Part shown: one piece after another, positions 16,915-26,279 of the stretch
Layout of the letters: each line of letters opens with the position of its first letter
Position numbering within the stretch: the first letter of the stretch is position 1
Origin: CAMAVH01 sp036500145
GTDB taxonomy: Bacteria; Pseudomonadota; Alphaproteobacteria; SMXQ01
Reading direction: 5' to 3'
NCBI GenBank assembly: GCA_036500145.1
Contig: DASYCO010000009.1
Coordinates: 1-46,962 of the forward strand
DNA: 46,962 nt
Notes under the pieces: model-generated
Seen by the model: the letters and a program-made list of their open reading frames with translations, nothing else
What the model was told of the DNA's origin: nothing
Database searches by the model: none
Program-made: the position numbers and the translations under genes

Positions 16915-17665
16915 TGACCGGCGCGTCGAAGGCCGTCGGGTCCTCGATGCAGCAGGCATGGCCCGTCTCAGGGATGACGGCGTGGCGGGCACCCGGGATG
17001 AGGGACGCGGTTTCCATCCCCGACTTCAGCGAGCCGTCGTAGGCGCCGTTGACCACCAGGGTCGGCACCGTCATGCCGCCGAGCCGCGGCGTCATGGTGC
17101 AGCCGGCGCGCGCGCGGAAGATCTGCGCGATGGACTGGCCCGACAGCGTGTGGGAATTCTCGCCGAATAGGTTCAGCACCCATTTGCCGTGCGGCGTGTC
17201 GGGGAAGCTCGGCGCGAACAGCTCGCGCATGTGCGCCTGGCGGTAGCCGGCGAGGTCGCCCGACGTGTAGCCATCGATGCGCGTCTGGATGCTGCCGCCG
17301 CCCCGGCTGCTGCCGCCGACGAGGATGAGCGCCTGGGCCATCTCGGGCTGGTTCAGGCCGATCAGCAGGCCGATGCCCGAGCCGACGCTGACGCCGCCGA
17401 ACACCGCCTTGCCGATGCCTTCGGTCTTGCAGACGCCGAGCACGTCGTCGGCCATGTCCTCCAGCGTGAAGGGCGTCTCCGGCTTGTCCGACAGGCCGTA
17501 GCCCCGGATGTCGACGGCGACGACCGTGAAGCGCTGCGAGAAGCGCGCGACCTGGAACATCCACAGGCGGCGGTCGTAGGGGTTGGCGTGCACCAGCACC
17601 ATGGCCGGACCCTGGCCGCAGATGTCGTAGTAGATCTTGGGGCCGGTCTGCGTGCTGTAGGGCAT
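16874..17665 (-). CDS. Alpha/beta hydrolase fold protein
   Basis: A 263-aa single-domain alpha/beta hydrolase. Motifs: VHANPYDRRLW (oxyanion region; HANPYD in place of HGxP), nucleophile elbow GVSVGSG with Ser93, Asp in VNGAYDG at about 216 and His in ETGHACCIEDP near the C-terminus. The group includes esterases, C-C hydrolases and 3-oxoadipate enol-lactonase-like enzymes. The start at 17665 has GGAGACAGAG upstream; ATG 17683 would add only six residues. The gene lies 84 nt downstream of a Bug binding protein on the same strand, so a transport-plus-hydrolysis unit is likely. Its end overlaps the PLD-like gene tail-to-tail. Confidence 0.87.
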   Translation of the reverse strand: MPYSTQTGPKIYYDICGQGPAMVLVHANPYDRRLWMFQVARFSQRFTVVAVDIRGYGLSDKPETPFTLEDMADDVLGVCKTEGIGKAVFGGVSVGSGIGLLIGLNQPEMAQALILVGGSSRGGGSIQTRIDGYTSGDLAGYRQAHMRELFAPSFPDTPHGKWVLNLFGENSHTLSGQSIAQIFRARAGCTMTPRLGGMTVPTLVVNGAYDGSLKSGMETASLIPGARHAVIPETGHACCIEDPTAFDAPVISFLQDHRLWPAD

Positions 17666-17748
17666 GTCTCTGTCTCCAGTCATGGGCGTCGGCGGACCAG
17701 TCCGACCTTTGTCGAACGGGCCCGCCGGCTCGAAGCGGATCGTGGATG

Positions 17749-18864
17749 CTAGATCGCGCCGGCGCGTTTCAACAGCACCTTCGTGCGTTCGACCACCTCG
17801 GGCGGCGAGGCGTAGGCTTCCTTGAACAGGCGGTCCATCTCCGTTCCGGAGAGCGGATCGACGTCCAGGTTCTGCTTGTCGGCTTCGGCCAGGAAGGCGG
17901 GGTCTTTCATGGTCGCGTCGAAGGCTGCGCGCATGGCGGCCAGGCGGTCGGCCGGCACCTCCGGCGGCATGACGAAGGGGCGGCCCCATTCCTGCTGGGT
18001 CATGAACAGCTTCACGGCGCTGTGGTCGAGCGGATCCTTGATGCGGTCGAGGCCCATCGGCACATGGTCGAGGCCGGGCAGGGGCGTGAGGCCGAACTGG
18101 GCGAGCACGACGATCCTGTCGTTCTTGATCCAGTCGCCTTGCGTCGACTTGACGGTGGCGTAGTCGGCGCACATGCCGTCGACCTCGCCGCGCTCCACCG
18201 CGAGCATGGAAGCGGCCGACTCGTAGCCGTTGATCACGTCGAACTGCGTGCCGGCGACGCCGTTGATCATGTTCGGCAGGAAGGAGCGCCAGCCCGTGGC
18301 GCCGGTGGCCGAGACGCGCATCTTCTGCTTCATCACGTCGTCGAGCGTCTTGAAGGCCGTCGCGCCCCAGGCGAGGCAGACGTTGGTCTGCTTGCTGATG
18401 CTGCCGAGCCAGTTGAGCTTGAAGACGTCGAATTTCGCTGCCGGCCCGCCGAACAGGGGATCGAAGGGCATGGTGTTGGCGGCGCCGGAGATGATCGTGC
18501 CGTCGCGCGGCGCGATGTTGTAGACGTAGTTGAGGGCGGCGATGCCGCTGGCCGCCGGCATGTTCTGCACGATCATGCGCGGCTGGCCGGGGATGTGGCG
18601 AGGCAAGTGGCGCGCAAGCAGGCGCATGTTGGCGTCATAACCGCCACCGACGCCGGACCCGACGATGGCGGTGACCGTCTTGCCCTTGTAGAACGCCTCG
18701 ACGTCCTCCGCCGCGGCCGGTGCGGCAAACGCCAGGACGAGCGTTCCGAGCGATAAAACCCGGCCCAGACCCTTTTTGCGCCGGCCTTTGGCGCAGCGGG
18801 ACGGGAAGCTCGAATCGTGTCCCGGGGATGGGGCATAGGCGGGCGCAGGGGTGAAGAGGGTCAT
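17749..18864 (-). CDS. TTT-family (Bug-like) substrate-binding protein 3
   Basis: Third Bug-like binding protein, 371 aa. The start has AAGGAAG upstream. The signal peptide is preceded by an unusually long basic N-region of about 30 residues (GRRKKGLGR just before the hydrophobic core, cleavage after AAA near 52). The mature part has EAFYKGKTV, GGGYDAN, RHIPGQP, QNMPAASG and APRDGT, i.e. the same subgroup as the proteins at 1050, 2108 and 35343. An alternative internal start nearer the hydrophobic core cannot be excluded. It heads a leftward pair with the alpha/beta hydrolase. No permease gene is adjacent. Confidence 0.85.
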   Translation of the reverse strand: MTLFTPAPAYAPSPGHDSSFPSRCAKGRRKKGLGRVLSLGTLVLAFAAPAAAEDVEAFYKGKTVTAIVGSGVGGGYDANMRLLARHLPRHIPGQPRMIVQNMPAASGIAALNYVYNIAPRDGTIISGAANTMPFDPLFGGPAAKFDVFKLNWLGSISKQTNVCLAWGATAFKTLDDVMKQKMRVSATGATGWRSFLPNMINGVAGTQFDVINGYESAASMLAVERGEVDGMCADYATVKSTQGDWIKNDRIVVLAQFGLTPLPGLDHVPMGLDRIKDPLDHSAVKLFMTQQEWGRPFVMPPEVPADRLAAMRAAFDATMKDPAFLAEADKQNLDVDPLSGTEMDRLFKEAYASPPEVVERTKVLLKRAGAI

Positions 18865-19038
18865 CGTCGTCTTCCTTTGCGAAGGGCGCGTTGCAGGGGG
18901 CGGCTGCCGCGACAGGGGAGATGACCTCCTTCAAGCAATTCACATGCCATGGCCTTTGAAATGGGGCTTTTCGAAGGGGGCGGTTCGGCCTGCGAGAACG
19001 CCGTGCACATGGCGAAATGCGGGTGTAAAAGAGGCCCC

Positions 19039-20886
19039 ATGTTCCGCTTTTTTGAAACGGTGGTGACCGCCCACCGCAAAGCCCCCGACGCGCCGCCGCC
19101 GCCAGGCCTTGCCGCGTTCTATTGGCATTTCATGCGCCAGACGAAGGGCATCTATCTCGCCCTGTTCGTCGCCGGCTTCGGCGTGGCGCTGTGCGATTCG
19201 ACGATCCCGCTGTTCATCGGCCGCCTCGTCACGCTGGTCTCGACCCATCCGCCGCAGGAGCTGTGGCCGGTCGCCGGCTGGCAGCTCGCCGGCATGGCGG
19301 CGGTGATCCTCCTCATCCGGCCCTTCGCCATCCTGATGCAGAACCTGATCTCCAATCAGGCCATCGTCGTCAACGTCACCAACATGATCCGCTGGCAGGC
19401 GCATTGGCATGTCGTGCGCCAGAGCTGGTCGTTCTTCCAGAACGACTTCGCCGGCCGCATCGCCAACCGCGTGGTGCAGACCGGGTCGGCGCTGCGCGAG
19501 AGCGTCGTCATCACCATCAACGCCGTCTGGTACATCGCCGTCTACGGCACCAGCGCCATGCTGATGCTAGGCTCGGTGGACCTGCGGCTCGCCGGGCCGC
19601 TGGCGGTCTGGATGCTGATCTACGTCTCGATCCTGCGCCACTTCGTGCCGCGCATGCGCGACCAGTCGCGCAAGGTCTCGAATGCCCGTTCCGCGGTCAG
19701 TGGGCGCATCGTCGACAGCTACACCAACATCCTCACCGTCAAGCTCTTCGCCCGCTCGAAGGACGAGGACGCCTACGTGCGCGAGGCGATGGAAGAGCAT
19801 GGCGAGCAGTTCCGCCTGGCCCAGCGCCTGACCACGACCTTCACCTTCTGCCTGACGACGACGAACGCCCTGCTCGTCGTCTCGACGGCGGCCATCGCCG
19901 TCTGGCTCTGGCTCAACGGCAAGGTGGAGTCCGGCGCCATCGCCATGGCCCTGCCGCTGACCTGGCAGATCGTCAACATCGCCGGCTGGGTGGCGCAGAA
20001 CGTCACCGGCATCTTCGAGGACATCGGCATCGTGCAGGAGGGCACGCTCTCCATCTCCGTGCCGCATGAGCTGGTCGACAAGCCGGGCGCGCCCGCGCTC
20101 GCCGTCCCGCGCGGCGAAATCCGCTTCGACGACGTGACCTTCGGCTACGGCCGCGACGCCGGCGTGCTGAAGAACCTCGACCTCGTCATCAAGCCGGGCG
20201 AGCGCGTCGGCCTGGTCGGCCCTTCGGGCGCCGGCAAGTCCACCCTGGTCAACCTGCTGCTGCGCTTCTTCGAGCCGGAGCAGGGCCGCATCCTGATCGA
20301 CGGCCAGGACATCAGCCAGGTGACGCAGGAATCCTTGCGCACGCAGATCGCCATGGTGACGCAGGACACGTCGCTGCTGCACCGCTCGATCCGCGATAAC
20401 ATCCGCTACGGCCGGCCCGAGGCGAGCGAGGCGGAAATCGTCGCCGCCGCCGAAAAGGCACATGCCGACGAGTTCATTCCTGACCTCGAAGACCTTCTCA
20501 AGCGCAAGGGCTACGACGCCTTCGTCGGCGAGCGCGGCGTGAAGCTGTCCGGCGGCCAGCGCCAGCGCATCGCGCTCGCCCGCGTCATCCTGAAGAACGC
20601 GCCGATCCTCATCCTCGACGAGGCGACCTCGGCGCTGGATTCTGAAGCCGAAGCGGCGATCCAGGAACAGCTCGCCGGCCTGATGGCCGGAAAGACGGTG
20701 ATCGCCATCGCGCACCGCCTCTCGACCATCGCGCGCATGGACCGCCTGATCATCATGGAGCATGGCCGCATCGTCGAGCAGGGCAGCCATGCGGCCCTGC
20801 TGGCACGCGGCGGCGTCTATGCCCGTCTGTGGCATCGCCAGTCGGGCGCCTTCCTCGCCGAAGAGGTCGCCGAGGAAGTCGTCTGA
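19039..20886 (+). CDS. ABC exporter, fused membrane and ATPase domains
   Basis: A 615-aa half-transporter with an N-terminal six-helix exporter domain (to about 320) and a C-terminal ATPase. Walker A GPSGAGKST lies near 394-402, signature LSGGQ near 502, Walker B ILILDEATSALD near 522, and the H-loop AIAHRLST near 556. It probably works as a homodimer in the inner membrane, exporting a lipid, drug or peptide; the substrate is unknown. An in-frame ATG at 18949 exists, but the MFRFFETV start at 19039 fits the family's N-terminus better. It is divergent from Bug 3 and is followed after about 200 nt by the symporter unit. Confidence 0.9.
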   Translation: MFRFFETVVTAHRKAPDAPPPPGLAAFYWHFMRQTKGIYLALFVAGFGVALCDSTIPLFIGRLVTLVSTHPPQELWPVAGWQLAGMAAVILLIRPFAILMQNLISNQAIVVNVTNMIRWQAHWHVVRQSWSFFQNDFAGRIANRVVQTGSALRESVVITINAVWYIAVYGTSAMLMLGSVDLRLAGPLAVWMLIYVSILRHFVPRMRDQSRKVSNARSAVSGRIVDSYTNILTVKLFARSKDEDAYVREAMEEHGEQFRLAQRLTTTFTFCLTTTNALLVVSTAAIAVWLWLNGKVESGAIAMALPLTWQIVNIAGWVAQNVTGIFEDIGIVQEGTLSISVPHELVDKPGAPALAVPRGEIRFDDVTFGYGRDAGVLKNLDLVIKPGERVGLVGPSGAGKSTLVNLLLRFFEPEQGRILIDGQDISQVTQESLRTQIAMVTQDTSLLHRSIRDNIRYGRPEASEAEIVAAAEKAHADEFIPDLEDLLKRKGYDAFVGERGVKLSGGQRQRIALARVILKNAPILILDEATSALDSEAEAAIQEQLAGLMAGKTVIAIAHRLSTIARMDRLIIMEHGRIVEQGSHAALLARGGVYARLWHRQSGAFLAEEVAEEVV

Positions 20887-21084
20887 CCTGCATGACAGCT
20901 CCGCCATGAGCGGCAGCTCTGCTACAAGACTCTGTTGCAGAAGGGGTTTCCCGCAAGTGCCTGCTTGCCCTTTGGAAAAAATCCGACCACGCTCCCAGGC
21001 GACATAGGCAATCGGCCCGCCCCCGCGGCAGGCTGTCGGCGGAAGCTCTCGTGCGAAGAAGAGCTTCGCAAAGGGCAGGTGAAC

Positions 21085-21285
21085 ATGACCGACCGTCCGA
21101 AATCGCGCCTCATATGGCTGCTCCTCCTGATCCCCTTCATCGGCCTCCTGTGGGTGCCGTTCTACAACCAGCGCCTGCCGGAGCTGTGGGGATTCCCCTT
21201 CTTCTACTGGTACCAGCTGCTCTGGGTGCCGATAACGTCGCTGCTGATCTTGATCGTCTACAAGGGCGTGCGCCATGACGACTGA
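21085..21285 (+). CDS. DUF3311-type small membrane protein
   Basis: A 66-aa protein with two hydrophobic helices (IWLLLLIPFIGLLWVPF and FYWYQLLWVPITSLLILIVY) and a basic C-terminus. This size and the FPFFYWYQLLWVP pattern match the DUF3311 family, which is usually encoded directly before a sodium/solute symporter of the MctP group. Its stop overlaps the symporter start by 11 nt, so the two are translationally coupled. It is probably an accessory subunit of the transporter. Start taken at ATG 21085 with AAAGGGCAGGTG upstream; a longer in-frame start at 20935 would add a non-hydrophobic, unlikely leader. Confidence 0.85.
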   Translation: MTDRPKSRLIWLLLLIPFIGLLWVPFYNQRLPELWGFPFFYWYQLLWVPITSLLILIVYKGVRHDD

Positions 21286-22753
21286 CATCGACTGGACCGC
21301 CCTTTCGATCTTCATCTTCTTCTTCCTGCTCGTCACCGTGATGGGCTTCGCCGCGGCGCGCTGGCGCCGCCCGACGACCCTGGCCCATCTCGACGAATGG
21401 GGCCTCGGCGGGCGCAAGTTCGGCACCTGGATCACCTGGTTCCTCGTCGGCGGCGACTTCTACACCGCCTATACCGTGATCGCGGTGCCCGCCCTGGTCT
21501 ACGCGGTCGGCGCCTACGGCTTCTTCGCGCTGCCCTACACGATCATCGTCTATCCCTTCGTCTTCGCCGTCATGCCGGTGCTGTGGCGCGCCGCCAAGGA
21601 AGGCGGCCACGTGACCGCCGCCGACGTGGTGCACGGCCGCTACGGCTCGCGCAAGCTGGAGCTCGCGGTGGCGCTGACCGGCGTGGTCGCGACCATGCCC
21701 TACATCGCGCTGCAGCTGATCGGCATGGCCGCCGTCATCAAGGCGCTGGGGCTGACCGGCGAATTCCCGCTCATCGCCGCCTTCCTGGTGCTGGCGATCT
21801 ACACCTATTCGTCGGGCCTGCGTGCGCCGGCGCTGATCGCCTTCGTCAAGGACATCATGATCTACGTCGTGGTGATCGTGGCGGTGGCGCTGATCCCGAG
21901 CAAGCTCGGCGGCTACGCGGCGGTGTTCGCCGCGGCGGACGCGGCCTTCCAGGCCAAGGGCGCGGGCGGCATCCTGCTGGCGCCGGCGCAGTACCTGCCT
22001 TACGCCACCCTGGCGCTCGGCTCGGCGCTCGCCGCCTTCATGTATCCGCACACCCTGACCGGCATCTTCGCCAGCGCCGGCGGCAACATCATCCGCCGCA
22101 ACGCGATCCTGCTGCCGGCCTACACGCTGCTGCTCGGCCTCATCGCGCTGCTCGGCTACATGGGCTATGCGGCGCACCTCAACCTGACGACGCCGAACGA
22201 CGTGGTGCCGGCGCTGTTCAAGGTGCTGTTCCCGAGCTGGTTCGCCGGCTTCGCCTTCTCGGCCATCGCCATCGGCGCCCTGGTGCCGGCGGCGGTCATG
22301 AGCATCGGCGCCGCCAACCTGTTCACGCGCAACTTCTGGAAGGCCTACGTCGATCCCGGGATCACCCATGCCGGCGAGGCCAAGGTGGCGAAGATCACCT
22401 CGCTGGTGGTCAAGGTCGGCGCGCTGATGGTCATCATCTTCCTGCCGACGCAGTTCGCGCTCGACCTGCAGCTGCTCGGCGGCCTGTGGATACTGCAGAC
22501 GCTGCCGGCCATCGTCTTCGGCCTGTTCACCCGCTGGTTCCGCGCCATGCCGCTGCTGCTCGGCTGGGCCGTCGGCCTGTTCGGCGGCACCTGGGTGGCC
22601 TGGACGGACGGCCTCAAGCCGCTGCATAGCTTCGTCATCGGCGGCGCGACCTACACGGCCTACATCGGCCTCGTCGCCCTGCTGGTGAACATCGTCGTCG
22701 CGGCCCTCGCCAACCTCGTCTGGCCGAAGGGCCCGGCCCTCGCGACCCGCTGA
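21275..22753 (+). CDS. Sodium/solute symporter, MctP-like
   Basis: A 492-aa polytopic protein of the sodium:solute symporter (SSS) family with about 13 helices. The N-terminus (LDEWGLGGRKFGTWITWFLVGGDFYTAYT) and the segment ASAGGNIIRRNAILLPAYTLLLG are typical of the monocarboxylate uptake permease MctP (lactate, pyruvate, alanine and similar). It overlaps the DUF3311 gene and is followed after 37 nt by ohr. No adjacent two-component regulators, as found with rhizobial mctP, are seen. Substrate assignment is by family only. Confidence 0.88.
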   Translation: MTTDIDWTALSIFIFFFLLVTVMGFAAARWRRPTTLAHLDEWGLGGRKFGTWITWFLVGGDFYTAYTVIAVPALVYAVGAYGFFALPYTIIVYPFVFAVMPVLWRAAKEGGHVTAADVVHGRYGSRKLELAVALTGVVATMPYIALQLIGMAAVIKALGLTGEFPLIAAFLVLAIYTYSSGLRAPALIAFVKDIMIYVVVIVAVALIPSKLGGYAAVFAAADAAFQAKGAGGILLAPAQYLPYATLALGSALAAFMYPHTLTGIFASAGGNIIRRNAILLPAYTLLLGLIALLGYMGYAAHLNLTTPNDVVPALFKVLFPSWFAGFAFSAIAIGALVPAAVMSIGAANLFTRNFWKAYVDPGITHAGEAKVAKITSLVVKVGALMVIIFLPTQFALDLQLLGGLWILQTLPAIVFGLFTRWFRAMPLLLGWAVGLFGGTWVAWTDGLKPLHSFVIGGATYTAYIGLVALLVNIVVAALANLVWPKGPALATR

Positions 22754-22790
22754 TCCGCCGCGCCTTCCCCTTCAGAGACAGGAGAACTCC

Positions 22791-23228
22791 ATGGACAGCA
22801 TAAAGCCGCTCTTCACCGCGACGGCGACCGCCACCGGCGGCCGCAACGGCCATACCGCATCCGACGACGGCATGGTGTCGGTCGACCTCTCCGTGCCCAA
22901 GGCCATGGGCGGCCCCGGCAAGCCCGGCACGGCGACGCCGGAGCATCTCTTCGCGGCGGGCTATGCCGCCTGCTTCGGCGGCGCGCTCGACTTCGTCGGC
23001 AAGCAGCACAAGCAGGACGCCAGCAAGGCCGCGATCACCTGCGCGGTGACGATCGGGCCGCGCGACGGCGGCGGCTTCGGCCTCGCGGTCAAGATGCATG
23101 TCAAGGACAAGAGCCTGCCGCAGGCGGCGCTCGCGGCGCTGGTCAAGGAAGCGCACGAGAATATCTGCCCCTATTCGCACGCCACGCGGGGCAACGTCGA
23201 CGTGCAGCTCGAAGTGGTGGGCGCCTAG
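22791..23228 (+). CDS. Organic hydroperoxide resistance protein (Ohr/OsmC)
   Basis: A 145-aa thiol peroxidase of the Ohr subfamily. The redox pair is present: Cys61 in ATPEHLFAAGYAACFGGAL and Cys126 in ENICPYSHATRGN. The ribosome site is ACAGGAGAACTCC. It detoxifies organic and lipid hydroperoxides in the cytosol with lipoyl proteins as reductant. Ohr genes are often controlled by OhrR, but no ohrR is nearby. It ends 33 nt from the convergent sensor kinase gene. Confidence 0.93.
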   Translation: MDSIKPLFTATATATGGRNGHTASDDGMVSVDLSVPKAMGGPGKPGTATPEHLFAAGYAACFGGALDFVGKQHKQDASKAAITCAVTIGPRDGGGFGLAVKMHVKDKSLPQAALAALVKEAHENICPYSHATRGNVDVQLEVVGA

Positions 23229-23261
23229 CGCCGTCCACCTGCGCGGCTTGCCGATGCCGTC

Positions 23262-25607
23262 CTAGGACGGCTTGCCGAAGATCTCTTCCAGCTTCTGCGC
23301 CAGCGCTTCCATCGTGAAGGGCTTGACGATCAGGTGAACGCCGACGTCGAGCACGCCGTTGTGCACGATGGCATTGCGCGTGTAGCCGGTGGTGAACAGC
23401 ACCTTGATGTCCGGCCGGCGCTTCAGCGCCTCGTCGGCCAGCTTGCGGCCGTTCACGTCGGGCATCACCACGTCGGTGAAGAGAAGCGTGACCTCCGGGT
23501 GGGCGTCCAGCACCTTCAGGCCGTCGACGGCGCTGTTCGCCTGCAGCACGCGGTAGCCGAGCTCGGTCAGCATGTCGACGGTCACGCCGCGCACGGTGTC
23601 TTCGTCCTCGACGACGAGGACGGCCTCGTTGAACTGCGAGACGGGGATGTGAGAGGCCGTCACCTCGCGGTCTTCGGATTCGCCGAAGAAGCGCGGCAGG
23701 TAGAGCTTGATCGTCGTGCCTTCGTCGATCTCGCTGTAGATCTTCACATGCCCGCCGGACTGCTTGATGAAGCCATGGACCTGGCTGAGGCCGAGGCCCG
23801 TGCCATGGCCCATGCCCTTGGTGGTGAAGAACGGATCGAAGGCGCGGGCGACGACCGCCGGGACCATGCCGTTGCCCGTGTCGGTGACGGCGATCAGCAC
23901 GTACTGGCCGGGCGTCACGTCGGCATGGCCGGCGGCATAGCGGGAATCGAGGTCGCTGTTGGACGTCTCGATGGTCAGGCGGCCGCCGTCCGGCATGGCG
24001 TCGCGCGCGTTGACCGCCAGGTTCAGCAGGGCGTTCTCGAGCTGGCTCGGGTCGGCGTGGGTGCGCCACAGGCCGCCGGCCAGCACGGTCTCGATGCGCA
24101 CGCTTTCCGTGATCGTGCGGCGCAGCAGGTCCGACATGCCGGCGATCATCTTGTTGGCGTCGACCACTTCCGGCGAGAGGGACTGCTGGCGCGCGAAGGC
24201 GAGCAGGCGGGTCGTCAGGTTCGCCGCGCGCTGGGCGCCGTCGACGGCGCCGTCGATGTACTTCTGCATGTCGGTCTCGCCGCGCTCCAGGCGGCGCTGC
24301 ATCAGGCGCAGGCTGCCGAGGATCACCGCCAGCATGTTGTTGAAGTCGTGGGCGATGCCGCCGGTCAGCTGGCCGATGGCCTCGATCTTCTGCATCTGGC
24401 GCAGGCGCTCTTCGCTTTCCTCGCGCAGGTGCATTTCGCTGATCAGCTTGGCGTTGGTCTGCTGCAGCGCCTTGGTGCGCTCGTTCACCAGGCTCTCGAG
24501 CTTTTCGTTGATGTTCTGCAGCGCCGATTCGGCGCGGTCGCGCTCGCTGGTGCGTTCGCGCAGCTCGGCGGAGCTGTCGGCCATGGCGCCGCTGACGAAG
24601 GCGATCTCCCGCACGGCGGTCGGCACCGCCATGACATCCTGGTTATGCCCGAGCGCGGCGGCGTTGCGCGCCAGCAGGGACATCGGATGCGAGAACCGCC
24701 GGGCGGCGAACCAGGCGCCGAACAGCGACAGGATGGCGCAGAGGCTGCCGATCAGCAGAATGATCTTCAGCGAATTGTAGAGCGGCTGGTCGAGGATCGC
24801 GGTCGGCACCGAGACGAGCGACACCCAGCCGGACAGCTCGCCGCGCTTGTAGAAGACGCGCAGCTTCACGCCCTGGCGGTTCATGCTTTCGACCACGCCG
24901 CTGCTGCCGAGCGTGGGATTGTTCTGCAGCCGCGCCGCCGTCCCGACGAAGCCGTCGGGGTTCTCCGAGCGCGCCATGATCGTCTGCTGGCGATCCAGGA
25001 TGGCGACGATGTAGCCCTCGCTCAGGTCGGTGCGCCTGATCGCCTCTTCGATCAGGCTCGTGCCGACGTTGAGGCTGAGGAAGTATTTGGCCTGGCCGTT
25101 CTGCTTGACCGGCGTGACCAGGGCGAAGCTCGGGCGCTTGGTCTGCAGGCCGACGAAATATCCGGAGAAGACGGTCTTGCCGTCGCGCGCCGCTTCCCTG
25201 TCGCTGTCGCGCAGCGAGGTCGCCGCCCCCAGCGGCACGCCCCAGGCGATGCCTGAATTGACGAAGGGGCGGCTGGTCAGGTCGCGCAGGACGATATTGC
25301 CGTTCTCCCGCTTCGCCACCTGGCTGGCGTAAGTGTGGAAGGCTTGGAGATCTCCTTGCTGGAGCGACGGCGCGTCGGCGAGAGCCATGAGGGTGGACCG
25401 CAGGCCGACCAACTCGCGGTCGATGGAGACCGAGATGGTGTTGACGGTGTCGCGCGCGTTCTGCTCGATGCGGCTGCGCTCGGCGTCGGCGAAGCGGAAC
25501 AGGATGAATCCGGTGAAGGCGAGCAACGGGCCGACGATGGCGACGGCCAGCATCAGGAGATGCGCCTGCGTGGAATAGAGCCGTGGCTTCGGCTGCGACC
25601 TCGACAC
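23262..25607 (-). CDS. Membrane-bound hybrid sensor histidine kinase
   Basis: About 781 aa from GTG 25607 (GGGGG five nt upstream); a TTG at 25643 would add 12 residues. Order of domains: transmembrane helix (about 16-38), periplasmic dCache-like sensor (about 40-275), second helix (278-303), coiled-coil linker, HisKA with GGIAHDFNNM (His near 420), HATPase with NLAVNARDAMP, DTGNGM and GTGLGL, and a C-terminal receiver (VVEDEDTVR, phospho-Asp near 712 in FTDVVMP, Lys near 762 in VKPF). The kinase type with the HDFNN box is common in alphaproteobacteria. No response regulator with an output domain is adjacent, so its target is unknown. The periplasmic domain would bind a small ligand. Confidence 0.9.
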   Translation of the reverse strand: MSRSQPKPRLYSTQAHLLMLAVAIVGPLLAFTGFILFRFADAERSRIEQNARDTVNTISVSIDRELVGLRSTLMALADAPSLQQGDLQAFHTYASQVAKRENGNIVLRDLTSRPFVNSGIAWGVPLGAATSLRDSDREAARDGKTVFSGYFVGLQTKRPSFALVTPVKQNGQAKYFLSLNVGTSLIEEAIRRTDLSEGYIVAILDRQQTIMARSENPDGFVGTAARLQNNPTLGSSGVVESMNRQGVKLRVFYKRGELSGWVSLVSVPTAILDQPLYNSLKIILLIGSLCAILSLFGAWFAARRFSHPMSLLARNAAALGHNQDVMAVPTAVREIAFVSGAMADSSAELRERTSERDRAESALQNINEKLESLVNERTKALQQTNAKLISEMHLREESEERLRQMQKIEAIGQLTGGIAHDFNNMLAVILGSLRLMQRRLERGETDMQKYIDGAVDGAQRAANLTTRLLAFARQQSLSPEVVDANKMIAGMSDLLRRTITESVRIETVLAGGLWRTHADPSQLENALLNLAVNARDAMPDGGRLTIETSNSDLDSRYAAGHADVTPGQYVLIAVTDTGNGMVPAVVARAFDPFFTTKGMGHGTGLGLSQVHGFIKQSGGHVKIYSEIDEGTTIKLYLPRFFGESEDREVTASHIPVSQFNEAVLVVEDEDTVRGVTVDMLTELGYRVLQANSAVDGLKVLDAHPEVTLLFTDVVMPDVNGRKLADEALKRRPDIKVLFTTGYTRNAIVHNGVLDVGVHLIVKPFTMEALAQKLEEIFGKPS

Positions 25608-25790
25608 TCGAACCCCCGATTGACGACAGGCGACGCGCCTCAACGCCCCTTGCGAAGGACCGGCGCCCGCAAAAAAGCACGGAAAATTACCCCAAGATGG
25701 ACGCCATGATTAGCCGAATCAGAGAATAAGCCAAAAATAATATGGGCTTAAGGCCGGCCCTTGGGGGAACCCAAGGTTAACGGGCTGTGC
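25608..25790. promoter_or_regulatory. AT-rich promoter region of the sensor kinase
   Basis: The stretch at about 25675-25745 is clearly more AT-rich than its surroundings and lies upstream of the leftward kinase gene, so it probably holds that promoter. A 7-bp hairpin (CCTTGGG / CCCAAGG at 25759-25776) close to the GreB-like stop may act as a weak terminator for the leftward desaturase-GreB unit. No single -35/-10 pair is convincing. Confidence 0.45.
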
Positions 25791-26279
25791 TCAATCCGTC
25801 GCCGGCGCGGCTTCTATGGCGACGATCTCCGCCTCGCCGTCCTTGCCGAAGGAGGCCGTGTCGCCGACCCGCTTGCCGAGCAGGGCCTGGGCGAGGGGTG
25901 CGACGTAGGACAGGCGGCCCTTGGCGGGGTCGGATTCGTCGACGCCGACTATGTGGAAGCTTTGGCGCGTGCCGTCGCCGCGCTCCAGCGTCACGCGGAG
26001 GCCGAAGCGGGCCTGCTCATGGTCCACGGCCGGCGGCGCGACCTCGGCGGTGGCGTGGCGCGCCTGCCAGTAGCGCAGGTCGCGCGACGCTTCGGCGATG
26101 GCGGCGCGCTCGGCCTTGGCCTGGGCATCGGACAGGGCGGCCTGCAGGCGGGCGATCTCGCCGTCGATCAGTGCCAGGCCGCGCGCGGTGACGAGGTTGG
26201 GGTGCGGATCGACGGGCCGGTCGGGCAGGTCGTCGTAGACCTCGTCGCCGTCGGATTCCTTGACGAAGGCGCGGCTCAT
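25791..26279 (-). CDS. GreA/GreB-family transcription factor lacking the acidic tip
   Basis: A 162-aa protein. The C-terminal FKBP-like domain is that of GreA/GreB (FHIVGVDESDPAKGRLSYVAPLAQALLGKRVGDTASF). The N-terminal coiled coil is present, but where Gre factors have the acidic DxxE tip this protein has ASRDLRYWQARHA (65-75), so it may bind the RNA polymerase secondary channel without promoting transcript cleavage. An extra N-terminal segment (FVKESDGDEVYDDLPDRP) is typical of an alphaproteobacterial variant. Its ATG overlaps the desaturase stop by 1 nt (TGATG) with GGAG upstream, so it is translationally coupled to that gene. Confidence 0.82.
   Translation of the reverse strand: MSRAFVKESDGDEVYDDLPDRPVDPHPNLVTARGLALIDGEIARLQAALSDAQAKAERAAIAEASRDLRYWQARHATAEVAPPAVDHEQARFGLRVTLERGDGTRQSFHIVGVDESDPAKGRLSYVAPLAQALLGKRVGDTASFGKDGEAEIVAIEAAPATD

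Noticed and set aside
19567..21435. A 622-codon minus-strand frame across the ABC exporter and symporter
   Set aside because: Antisense to strongly motif-supported genes; composition is that of a shadow frame.
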